NCBI GenBank assembly: GCA_964017045.1
Contig: OZ024794.1
Location: 25,787,340 to 25,851,339, forward strand
Length of the DNA: 64,000 bases
Reading direction: 5' to 3'
Origin: Omphiscola glabra
Taxonomy: Eukaryota; Mollusca; Gastropoda; Lymnaeidae
Position numbers and translations under genes: made by a program. Shown piece after piece: positions 12,051 through 24,000 of this stretch. The notes beneath the pieces were generated by a model, which saw nothing but the letters and a program-made list of their open reading frames with translations, did not search any database and was not told where the DNA came from. Each line of letters begins with the position of its first letter. The first letter of the stretch is position 1.

Positions 12051-15000
12051 TTAGTGACGACCTGCAGAAAATGATGAAGAAACTAGAGCAACTGAAAAGC
12101 AGATATTTATAAAAATCTTATACCACTTCCTTAAATGTGGTTAACATCATTCTGTAGACTCAGACAGTTCATTAATTGTGTCAAGAGAATACTCTGTAAA
12201 CATTCATAATTTTTAGGTGATTCTTCCATTTTCACAATGTTCAGCAACGACAAGAGTGCTGTCTACATTTTCCTAATAAAAATTTTGAAATAATACTTTT
12301 TGAAATTTAAAGAGATCAAGGGTACATCATTTAAATTACATGTACAGTATAATTAAATAACCATTTTTGTAAGATGATCACTGACTGGTATAAAAGTTGT
12401 GTTTTTTTCTACAACAGTGCACTTTAAACAGTAGTTGTTCAGATTCATAAGTTCTAAAAATTCCAAACTGGATTTGTTTTTGAAAAACATCAATATTTTT
12501 TAATATTTGAGTAAGATGCATAATAAAGAAGTCAAATAATATTTTGTTATCGTGACCATTTTATTCAAATTTAAAACAATACATTAAGAAATTTAAAATT
12601 TAGAAACAATGACATTAAAAATCATTTTGGCAAGGGTGTCCAACAAATTTTAATATTTGTGGTTAAACACAGAACTCTTGACTGATTAGCACTCTTGATA
12701 TAAAACATTATGATGCTAATTTGGATGTTATTTTTTGTTCAGTTAGTCTCAAATCGGATGTACAAATCATTTATTAAATACATCATTTTTTATTTTGTAG
12801 ACTTTTACTGCACTGGTTACAACTCATGACTAACCACGACAAATATCCAAAAACCCATATTGTACTAGAAAATATGATAAATTTCAATTTAGAAGTCACT
12901 GACTTTTTATTTACTACAGGCTTTTTTAAAATGTAAATAATATAGTAGAGAAACATGAGGGATTGCATAATATGATTCAATTTTATTCAATACAAAAAGG
13001 CAACCAGACTAAATTACAGATTTAAACAAGTACACGAAGATTCAGTGGTTAATATTGTTCTTAACCCCAATAAATTTCATTAATTTTTACTTGAATATCT
13101 AGAAATAAGATTTCTAATGAGGTCAACCGACAAAACTATTATCAACATTCTTATTATTATTGCTCATCATTGAATACTAATATCAATTAAAAAACACACA
13201 GTTCTTAAAAGGCACAATATTGTCCAGAAAATCTTTTAAAGCTATAAAAATAAATATTTTCATCCATCAAATAAAACATCACCAAAACTTACGTGAATAT
13301 GGAGAGTAACGTCGGGAGCGCTTTGAATAGCTGTCATCATAGTCATCCCTGTAGTCATCCCTATTGTCATAGTCACAGTAATTCTGCCTTTCGCGGTAAC
13401 TGCCCCTTCGGCCACTATCTCGATAATTGGAGCGTTCATCATAGTCACCATCATGACAATATTTGTCTAGATCTCTGCTTGTTCTCAAAGTATAATAGAG
13501 GAGGATAATGTATTAAAATGCTGTTGAAAAGGGTTTAACCGATTAATTAGCAGTTGGTTGGTTAATCAGTATAAATTGACCAATTGGCTTATTGTTAACC
13601 ATTTAATCAGCCATTGGATATCGGAAATTTTTTACCCCATCTTAAGTATTTATATAGTTTTAATAGCATGATTTCTTTTTTAAATTTTGTTTTTAATAAC
13701 AGATGAATGCAAGCATCTAGGCTGATCTCATACTTTTTACTTTAAAAAAAAATTTTGATTGTTCTTTCTCTGATTAAGGTTAAAGCCATAGAAACATTAC
13801 CCAATTTTCCGTAATCTAATTACAATTACTTCAATAGCTCAAAAGCAGGAAGTTATAAATACATGTACCCAAAAGCATACTCAGTAGAGCAAATGGACTA
13901 CTTGGTTATAATTATAATTGTTTATTCTTTAAACCCTTAACCTAAATATTAACTCTATAATTGTGTAATAATTTTTTATTTTTTTTTGTCACTATATTAT
14001 AAATAATAATTTGTTTTAATGGCAAAGGTGTAGACTTCGCAGGACAAAAATCACAAGGCCTGGTATTTTTTCTTTAGGACTATCAGCTGGTTCCCTAGAC
14101 AGCAGATAGCTTCTCTCCAGGCACCTGAATAACCCTAGGGTCTCAGGAGTTGTCAGAATTTTATTGTATATTGTATCCACCTACGGGACTCCTCCTCCTG
14201 GTTTTGATTCAGAGTTTCCTACTCTTAGATGAGTTGCCATCCAAGGTTGAAGGGTCCCCTCCACCCTGAGTACTGGTGATGTTTTTGCATTGACTAAGTT
14301 TAGACCACTCAACCAACCAGCACCCATAATCAGAATTATAAATAATTAGCTGCCAATTAATTGATTTGTCTGAGCAACCCTAGCGTGCAGTATCTATTGT
14401 AATTTTGATTTAAAACCACAATAGCAGTAAATAAATTATAAGGATAAAATAACTGGAGCTTAAACATTAAAGTAATATTAAATTAGCTTGCAAGATTAAT
14501 GACTAAATTTTATATCAAATAAATCAAGGAAATATGGTATTTAACATGATGTTCAAAAAAGCAGTACCTTCTCCCCATATATCTGCCTGGTGTAGGGGAA
14601 TGAGGACGGGTAGTAAATGAGTAATCTACTCTGATTGGTCGACGATCCAGTACAAGTCCTTGGGTTTCTCTCCTTGCCTGATAATGTTAAGTGATTAAAT
14701 GAAGTCTTTAAAATATGCAAACAAATATTTCTAAAAGGCAAAACTGTAAGAAAACTTAGAAGGGGCTAAGACCAAGAATCAAGACTTATTTAAATCTTTA
14801 GCCAAAGCCTTTTTTAAAAGAAATTCTTACAGTAGAATGAATACTTAAGTCACTGATAGTTAAGCCTTGCGTCACGTCATTTATTGTTATAAGTCTTAAT
14901 TGTGTTTTTCTTTTTTAAATGTGCAAATAGATGTTCAACGGAAAACAAACTTCTTTAAGTTTTACTTTATTAATGAGACTAAGTATTATGGGTTTTAAAA

Positions 15001-18000
15001 AGTTGGCCAATCGGTGGACTACAAATTTGCAAATCTGACAAATATTAAAACATCAACTTTTATAAACACCAATGTGGAAAAAAATCCATTAACACCCCCC
15101 TCCCCCCAACAGCTATTTGAAATGTATAACAAGTTTACCTTATTAGCAAAGGTAAGGATCATAGTGATCATTATTTTAATACCAACTTCAAAGATTATTA
15201 TTATTATTATTAGTGGTCTTATATAGCGCTGTACCGGCTGGGATCACCTCGCTGTACATAAAAAATATTAGAAAAAGAGACATAATCGTGACATTAAAAT
15301 AAAATACATTTATGTAATGAAGAACAGCTGTGTAACAACAAATCAAAAAATGTATATTCACCCCACCCACCCAGAACTTTTACAAGTCAAGCTATGGACT
15401 GCACCCAGCAGCATCATTTCTCTGTCAGAGGGGGGAATCAGTCGAGGTAGTAGAGTTTAAAGAGATTTGCTTTGAGTGCAGTTTTCAAGGCCATGGTGGT
15501 TGGTATGCTTGTATAGCTGCGTGTCATCTGTGGCACTCCGTACACCAAATCAGCACTGCCGGAGAGACAGCAATCGACAGCGACCGCCTGCGTTCTATTG
15601 GAGAGGTAGGAGCTAAACCAAGCCAAAACTGTACCAGAAATTCCAAAATAATTTTCAGGGGTTTTGTAAAGGATTTCATGGTCAACAGTGTCAAAGGCCG
15701 TGCTGAGATCTAAGAGGATCAGGATGGAGACATTACCCTGTCCATGGCACGCAAGAGGTCATTACTGACTCTTAGAGAGCTGTATCTGTGCTCTGGAAAC
15801 GTCCATAGGCCGACTAATGAGGACTGAGAAGAGAGTGGTCGTTTAAGTAAGCAAAAAGTTGTTTTAGAACTAGTTTTTCAATGACAGTTAAAATTGAAAA
15901 GTTAGATAGAGGTCTATAGTTTTTAAATTATTTTCAGCCACACCAAGCTTCTTAAGCAATGGTTTGATGACAGCTTACTTATTTCACATTGGGAAATGGT
16001 GTCGGTGGGCCGTCGAGCATGAGCTCTTAATGCCCCCCTCCAAGACTGCGTGGGGGCACGCTGGGACGAAACTTTGCCTCGGAGCAGCTTTCTCACAGCT
16101 GCGTAGCTGACTTACAAGGGGGGTGGGGGGAGAGGAAAGAAACAGTGCCAGAAGACAAGCTTTCATTGATTATGTGGGTTATCATTGGGAGCAAATGATC
16201 TAATAACTCAACCAACAGGGGGGTGGGGATGGGGTCCAAAGAACAGGACATATGTTTAGATTTTAGAATAATACTTTAGACCTCTAGTTCTGAAATAGGT
16301 TTAAAAATATAAAAATGTGACCTAACACAAGAAGAAGTCAAATCTAGGGGTGGTGCGTCAAGATGTTCAAGCTCAGCGCGAATGCCAGCAACTTTGCTTG
16401 TAAAGAAATAACAGAAAATATCTGGTTGCTGGGGCATAGAAAACACTGAAGGAAGAGCAGTTCCTTTATTACTCCCTCTGAGGTGGCTACATACAACTGC
16501 CTGCTGGTTTTACCCATAATTATCCTTTGGCTAAAATACAAAGTCTTAGCACGACAAACAATCTGAGTTACACGCCTCTTGGCAGCTAATATATCTACTT
16601 ACAAACCACAAGACCTGACCTCAACCACTTCTTTTCCGCACTACGCCGTTGTTTCTTGGCACTGCATAGTTCTTCCCTTATGGTCGCATACCAGGGAGCT
16701 GACCGTGCTAACCTAAAATTGTGGTGGGTGACAGGGGCATGCCGGTCAAGCACAGCGCGCAATGCAGTCTAGCGTTTCCAAAGTAGGGCAGAGGGCGGGT
16801 GACATTTCTAAACTCAGGTTATGGTTAACCCTTTCATTACCGCTGGTTTTTGGCATCAATTTTTGCTGATTCAGCAATTTCCGGTATTTTTTTCTTTCTC
16901 TATCCGATTCTCTTTTTACCTTCTCTATAAAGAAATATATAGCATTGAAATTTGACATTGACGTGACGTGCTTGGTATTTCAGAAAAGTTCTTTATCTCT
17001 TTGTTATGCCCACAATGTGACATCCTTGGTAATTGAAAGTGGGTGATCCTGACGTCGAGTCAACGTCATCGGTAACGAAAGGGTTAAAGGCATCCCTGTT
17101 TATAGTTCCCAGTCTGCGGACCTCTCTGAACTGTAGGAGAGGATTGGGGGCCCTAACACTAAGCTTGCAAACAACACAGAAGTGGTCAGAGGACAGCTCT
17201 TGAGTGATTGAAGTAGATCTAACTACAACATCAAGAGGCCTATGTAGCACCGAATCAAGAATATGTCCACGATTATGAGTTGGTTGGTCGACTGATTCAT
17301 CATCATCATCATGTCCCTTAGTACTTGGACCGTTGGGGCGCCACAGATGACATGAAAACTATCCTTCTCCATTCCTCTCTGTCTTCTGCACTATGTACAG
17401 CTTCGTCTAGTTTTAATCCCTTCCACTCTTTGATGTTATCTTCCCATCTTTTTCGCTGTCTTCCTCTTCTTCTCCCTCCTCTAGTTGTGCCCTGCATGAT
17501 TTCTTTGGCGAGCCCTTGTTTCCTTGTTACGTGGCCAAACCATTCAAGTTTTCGCTTTTTTACCAACACCAGGAGGTCATCGTACTGCCCAATTGCTTGA
17601 CAAATCCTTTCTTTCACTTGTTCATTAGTGATGTTTTCTCTATAGCAGATGCCAAGAATGCTTCTGAAACATCTCATCTCCATCGCCTTTATTTTCCTTT
17701 CAAGTTCTGCTGTTAATGTCCAGGACTCACAGGCATACAAGAAAATGGAGAGGACTAGTGAGCGCATCAGCCTGATTTTGGTGCTGGGGGCTATCTTTTT
17801 GTCGTTCCATATTTTCTTTAGCCTCTTTAGTGCTGTTGTGGTCTGCGCAATCCTGGCCATCAATTCAGGCTTGGAGCCTTCTTCCGAGGTATTTGAAACT
17901 GCCAACTGTCTCTAGTCTTTCCTCCCTTGACTGATTGCTGAAGACTAAATAAGTCCAAAAGATCCATCATCCTGGCAGTGGAGGAGTGATGTGGCTGATG

Positions 18001-21000
18001 GAAGTGAAAGTTCATATCGCCTGCTACAATATAAGTACCTGCCAATGTGTTGCAGTGATCGATCAAACCTAGGAATTCTCAATGAAGCACTGTGTCGGTC
18101 AGTACATTTTTATTACTACGGAAGATGCCATAAATGCACATAAAATGAACGTTCTGCTGGGGCACTGACAGGGTAAGTTGAAGTGCTTTGAAAAATGTGT
18201 GAGCGAATGAGAGGTCTGTGACAAAAGCTGTATGACATGACAACGTGTCTCTATAGAGAACAGCAAGGCCTCCACAGCGAGTTGAACGAGGAAATGATCG
18301 GGCAGAATAGCCAGATGGAGAGAGATCGGCGCACTTCCCAGAAACCAGGTCTCCTGGATAAACAGAATGTCAATCTGCCTATCAGTGATAAATTAGGAGA
18401 CTGAGGTGCGTTTCTCATAAGAACCAAGCAACTGAGCGTTGAATGAGGCGATGCAAAGCTGTCTGTGGAGAGGTTTTGATGTGAATGAGGTTGGCAGGGT
18501 TAGAGTAGCGTATAGTAGGCCTTGGTGATGAATGAGTGACAAGTTGTGGTTGTTGTTGTTTTTTTCGTCTACCACCACTGCTTTTATCCACTCAGAAATG
18601 AATTTTTGGTGCTAATATTATATATCATTTTAATTATCTCAAATGTTATTCATTATGCTAGTCTCAAGTGAGAAGACAAAAGAAAAAAAAGAAACGTTGA
18701 TCTTAAGCCATTTAATGTTTGAAAATGTAAAAGAATATATAACTAACCTCAATGGCGTCTGCTGTTGATTTGTAATAAACAAAGCCATATCCCTTTGAAT
18801 GCCCACTCTGTGAATTAAAACCAATTCCCAATTATAGTATTCATAATAAAAGTATCAAAAACAACTTTATTGATTTCAAAATAAAATATAAAAACATATT
18901 GTTGGGATGCATCATTTTTGCAATTATTTAAATTCTATTTAAATACTTGAAAAATAACATGGATGTCAAAATTTACCTGTCTGTCATAAATGATACAGAT
19001 ATCATCTATAGCTCCATATCGGCCAAAAACTTCTTTTAGATCTTTCTCTTGTGTGTAGCTGCTAAGACCAAACACTCCTAGACAATGGCAAACATTAGGG
19101 TCATCCTGAAAAATTATAATATTACTTTTAACAAAAATACAGTTAACATATTAATAAATATGTAAATCCCCAGGTTTTCTTTGATGCCCTATCAAGCGCA
19201 TGATAGCATAACCTACCCCCCTTAAACTCAAAACAATAAAACAAGACCAGGTGGGATTTGTGTTTCAAAAGACAGGTGCATACTTGAAAAATTATCTAAA
19301 ATTTCTCAAAATGCTGCACAAAGATAGACAGTGCAGTAGTGTAGATCAGCAATCTATGAAGCCAAAGGATTAGAATAGAATGCAGACAAAACTTAAATAT
19401 GTTTAATTTTTATCATTATCAATATTTGAAAATAATTTTCTGCACAGACTTCTTTGCATAATCCATTTGAGACATGTTTAATTATTTTTTTTTTACTTTT
19501 AAGTGTTTTTAACTAGTCTTTGTTAGAAAGTCTTTTTAAAATATTTTTCTTCTAATTTTTAATATTAAAATTTTATCGTTCAATTTATCGACAAAAGTGG
19601 AATTAGTTCCTTTTTTAAAACATCAAATGCTTACAAAATCCAAGTTGAGGTGACTTAACTCTTTACCTAGGCATACAACTTTAAAAAAGTAGACCTGAGC
19701 CCATCACACATAAGATGGAAATGCAAATAGAAAGAAAGTTTTTTTTAAATTGGGGGGAAGGGGTTATTTAACACAATGCATAAAAGTAGCACAGTAATCC
19801 TTAATGTCTTGTTTTGTTGCCATAGGTTAGTTATTACATCTCTCTTTATTTCAACTAAAAATGTGCAAGATCTCAGATATTTCAACAGCTTTAAATGGTC
19901 TTACTTATGATTATTTAACTGTTCATAACAAATTGACCAGATTAACCAGCGTCAATAATTTAAACAACATGAAAACATACTTAAGTTTGGTTATTTTAAC
20001 AACTGTAATGCCATATAAAAAATTATCAGGTATCCAGTTAAAAGTTTTTAATTATTTTTAATTTTCAAATTATAACTGTTGTAACATATGGAACAAAAAA
20101 AATATTGCTCACCCTTTCCCCGGCATCTTTACCATCTTTACGGTAAGCAGTTGGGGTGCGGCTTCTTGATCTGTCATCTTTTATTTTGCTTGACTTTTCA
20201 CTAATAAGAATACACAATTTGAGAGCTATAATTAGTAATCATTTAACATCAAAAACTAATTAAAAAATGTGTATCTTAACAACAGATTATTTTGAATCTT
20301 TTCAAATTCAGTTTTTTGATTTTTAAAATGCTTTTACATACAGTAGTTAAAGCTTCTTTTCATATTTACCTTCTTTTACTTCTGTGTTTTTCTGAAGGAC
20401 TTGCGGATCTAGATGATAAAGGGCTTCTTTGAGAACTGCTAGAACTCCTACGCTTTCCTTTATGGTGGGGACTGCATTGATTTAAAGATCATGTAAGTCT
20501 GTGTTATACATTTTTGACTGATCACTACATTGCAAAATAAATAAACTTTAGTCAATATTTCTATTTAAAAAAACAGCAGAAAAAATAATAAACTCCACAC
20601 TAAGTATTAATAATATTTAAATTGGTTCCTGTGTTATATCTACTTTGAAATTATAATGTCTATTGGGAAAAAAGAAATCAATAAATCCTATTTTAACTAA
20701 ATTTGTAGTAAACAAAAGCAGATGTCATCTAAGCAGCTATCAGTAGTTTTGCAAATCCCAGTGTACTAAAAATATTTTTATCTAGTTACCTCAAATCATG
20801 GGAACTCATTTTCCTTCTTTTTTTCCTGTCCTCTTGCTGTCTAGATTTGTTTGGGGAATCCTTTTTAAAAAGAACAGGTCATAAACAAGTTAGGTTTGAG
20901 TAAGGAATTTATTTCCTAATGTTTTTTGATAAGTTGTAAAGCAAAACAAATCATTAAGCTTTTTTAAGATGGGAAAAAAAACAAGGCTGCTATCAAGTCA

Positions 21001-24000
21001 TAGAATAAAAAATATGGCAATCATGTTTGTTCTGTATATCTGAAGGTCATTAAGACAATAAATGAAATTTTAACTATCAGATATTTTCCTCTAACTTAGT
21101 AAAGGAAGGGGGCACTTCAAAACGATTATTGACTCAGAATTTTTAAGTGGAAACATGAGTTATATATGGAGACAAGGGTTTAAGGAAGGATGCATTTCAA
21201 TCAGTGTAATAGTAATGTTTGGATTTGGGACACTCGGGATCTAAATGGTAGAAGGTCTTCTTTACAACAAAACAACATTCTAACATTACATTTTAAAACA
21301 TTTTGTCTAAGTAATTTTTTAAAATAAAAATATAAAATTACTAAAACAGAAGGATAAAAAAATAAATGAGAGATTATTGGATATCAAAAATTGATGTATA
21401 TATAGGCCTAACCTATATTTGCCTATATCAGTGGTCGGCAAACTCATTAGTCAAGAGAGCCAAAAATCAGCAGCAGGACGATAAAAAAATTTTGAGAGCC
21501 AAAATTATTTCTTTTCAAGAACCAAGTTTCTGTGGTCAAAACTGATTTGTAACAGACTGGCAGAGCCGCACTCAGGTCGCTAAGAGCTGTATGCGGCTCG
21601 CAAACCGCAAGCTGCGATTGCGAGCTGCGATTTGCCAACCACTGGCCTATATCAATATTTGAACAAATGTTTTACACATAGAAGAAAATTAAAGTAATGT
21701 TAAGCCTAAGCCCTTGTAATAAATGCTGATATAATTACTATTAGTATTAGTCATACCTCATATATGAATAAAGGTATTTCACTGAGACGTAATAAAAAAA
21801 ACCAAAACAAATGTGGACAATTATGTTCCAATGTTAAAGAGTTTTAAATACTTATTTTGTAAACTGATCCTCCAAACAATTGAAAAGTGTGCTTGATGTC
21901 TTTAAAATATCAATTTAAATGATTTAATTTTGGATACTCTTAACATGGACCTTGGCTCTTATGATGGATTTAATATGTAACACTACAAACAAGTAGCTCA
22001 GAGTGATAGCGAGTAAACCATTCACAGGCCATATATCTTTAAATATTATTAAAAAAATTAAAATATACACCCACAAAATGCTGTATAGAAATGTTTAAAT
22101 CTTCTTAATTAAAAACAGAATAAAACTATTCTTAAATGATATAATTTTATCTTTCCTCTCACTAATCTTTTTAAAATCTATTTATTTGCAAACTGAATGA
22201 AGATCAAATATAGTTGCTACAAAAAAAAGTTATGCTTGAAAACAATTTTCTGCAGATTACAAAATATTGGTCTATATATTGAGTAATGAGGCCGTCCATA
22301 AATTATTATTATTAGGTGGTTTTATATAACACAGTAGCCCAGTCTACGGCTAGGCTCACGGCGCTTCACATAAAAAATAGCAATACAGAAACATATACGT
22401 TTATAAACAATTGGTGAAAAGCTTGACCTCACCGACCCAAGTACTATCTACCCTTGTCTAGCCATGGACAGCACGCAGCAGAATCGAGCGTTGTTTATCA
22501 GTCAGAGTGGGGTGAGAATGAGTCAGTATAGTACAGTTTGAAGAGATGTGTCTTGAGGGCAGTTTCAAGTCTGTGATGGTCGTATTAGTGCGGATGTGTA
22601 ATGGGAGAGAATTACATTGTTTTCTGGCACAGAAAGAGAAAGATCGTTCACCATATGTTTTAGTGCGTGTTCTGGGAACAGAAAGAATTAGTTTGTCTGC
22701 GGAGAAACCAAGCTGTCGAAGGGGTGAATAGACAGAAGTTCAGTAAGATATGAAGTGCAGAAACCAGAGAAAAAATTGTGACAGAGAACAGACAGCTTGT
22801 AATCAATGCGTGCCTGTAAGGGGAGCCAATGAAGTGACACGATCACATTTCTTTGCCTTTAGAACTAACCTAGCAGCTGAACTTAGAACTTTCTGCAGGT
22901 TTTCTATGAAATGTTTTGGTGAACCTCAACCAGAAGAGAGTTAAAATAGTCAAGACAAGAGAGAACAAGAGCACAGACTAATATTTTTATTGCGCTGAAT
23001 GTGAGGAAGTGGCAGATGGAGCTGATATGACGGATAGCGGTGTACGCAGAGCGACAGATGTGAGAAATATGATTATTGTGAGACATGTTGTCAGAAAGAA
23101 TGTAACCAAGATTCCTAGGAGAAGATGTGAACTCTATATCAGATCTACCTACATGAAACTAGATGGGGAGAGCTGAGTTAGAGGATGATGACATCACACA
23201 TTCCGAATATATGTGGAAGGAAGCATTGGGCTATTATGCTAAGGGCGCTTTGTGTTCGACCCATAACATAATAGGCTTACGGTGCATATCGCCCTATCCA
23301 TCACAGGACTTTATTACTTTATTTTTTTTAATGGGGCTAATTTTTAATTTTAAAAAACTTTATTTAATTTTGGGCACTCAAATGTGATGAAATTAAACAA
23401 ATCTTAATTAAAACATTTAAAACAAGGCTTAATCAAATGGAAAGAACTTTTTTATATTAAAGTCATATTGAAATTAAAAGACATGAGACTAGGTGGCAGC
23501 TTTTACATAACAAATAATTTTCTATTTATAACTTGCTATATAGGCTATAGTTATAGACCAAAGAAATAATGGGTTTAGGGCAGGCCTACCTGCCTACATC
23601 AACATCCTTGACATTGACATAATTATGATAAATTATGGTTTAATTATTTAATGATATGGAAGTGATCTTAAATCACTTAATTATTTCAACGTATGAACTT
23701 ATTTGGAAAGAAAGGTTGATAGATTATAACTATATTTAATAGAAGAGGAGACTGAGTCTGAGGCATGATTATGGGATATCTTATAAATATGTGGTATCTA
23801 AGTTTATGATTTGATGGCCCCTCTTTAAACTCCACTATCCTGACTGATTCCCCAATCTGACCGATAAACGATGCTGATCTGCTGGGTGCTGTCCATGGCT
23901 TGACATGTAAATAGTTCTGGAATGGGTCGAGTAAATATACTTTACTTGTGTTTGGTTTTATTAAATTAATATATGTTAATTTTTAAGTTCATGATTATGT

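Noticed and set aside
13293..13508. His/Ser-rich plus-strand frame
   Set aside because: Antisense shadow of the Tra2 C-terminal exon.
17325..17915. Plus-strand frames of 66-91 codons
   Set aside because: Antisense shadows of the nested LINE polymerase on the minus strand.
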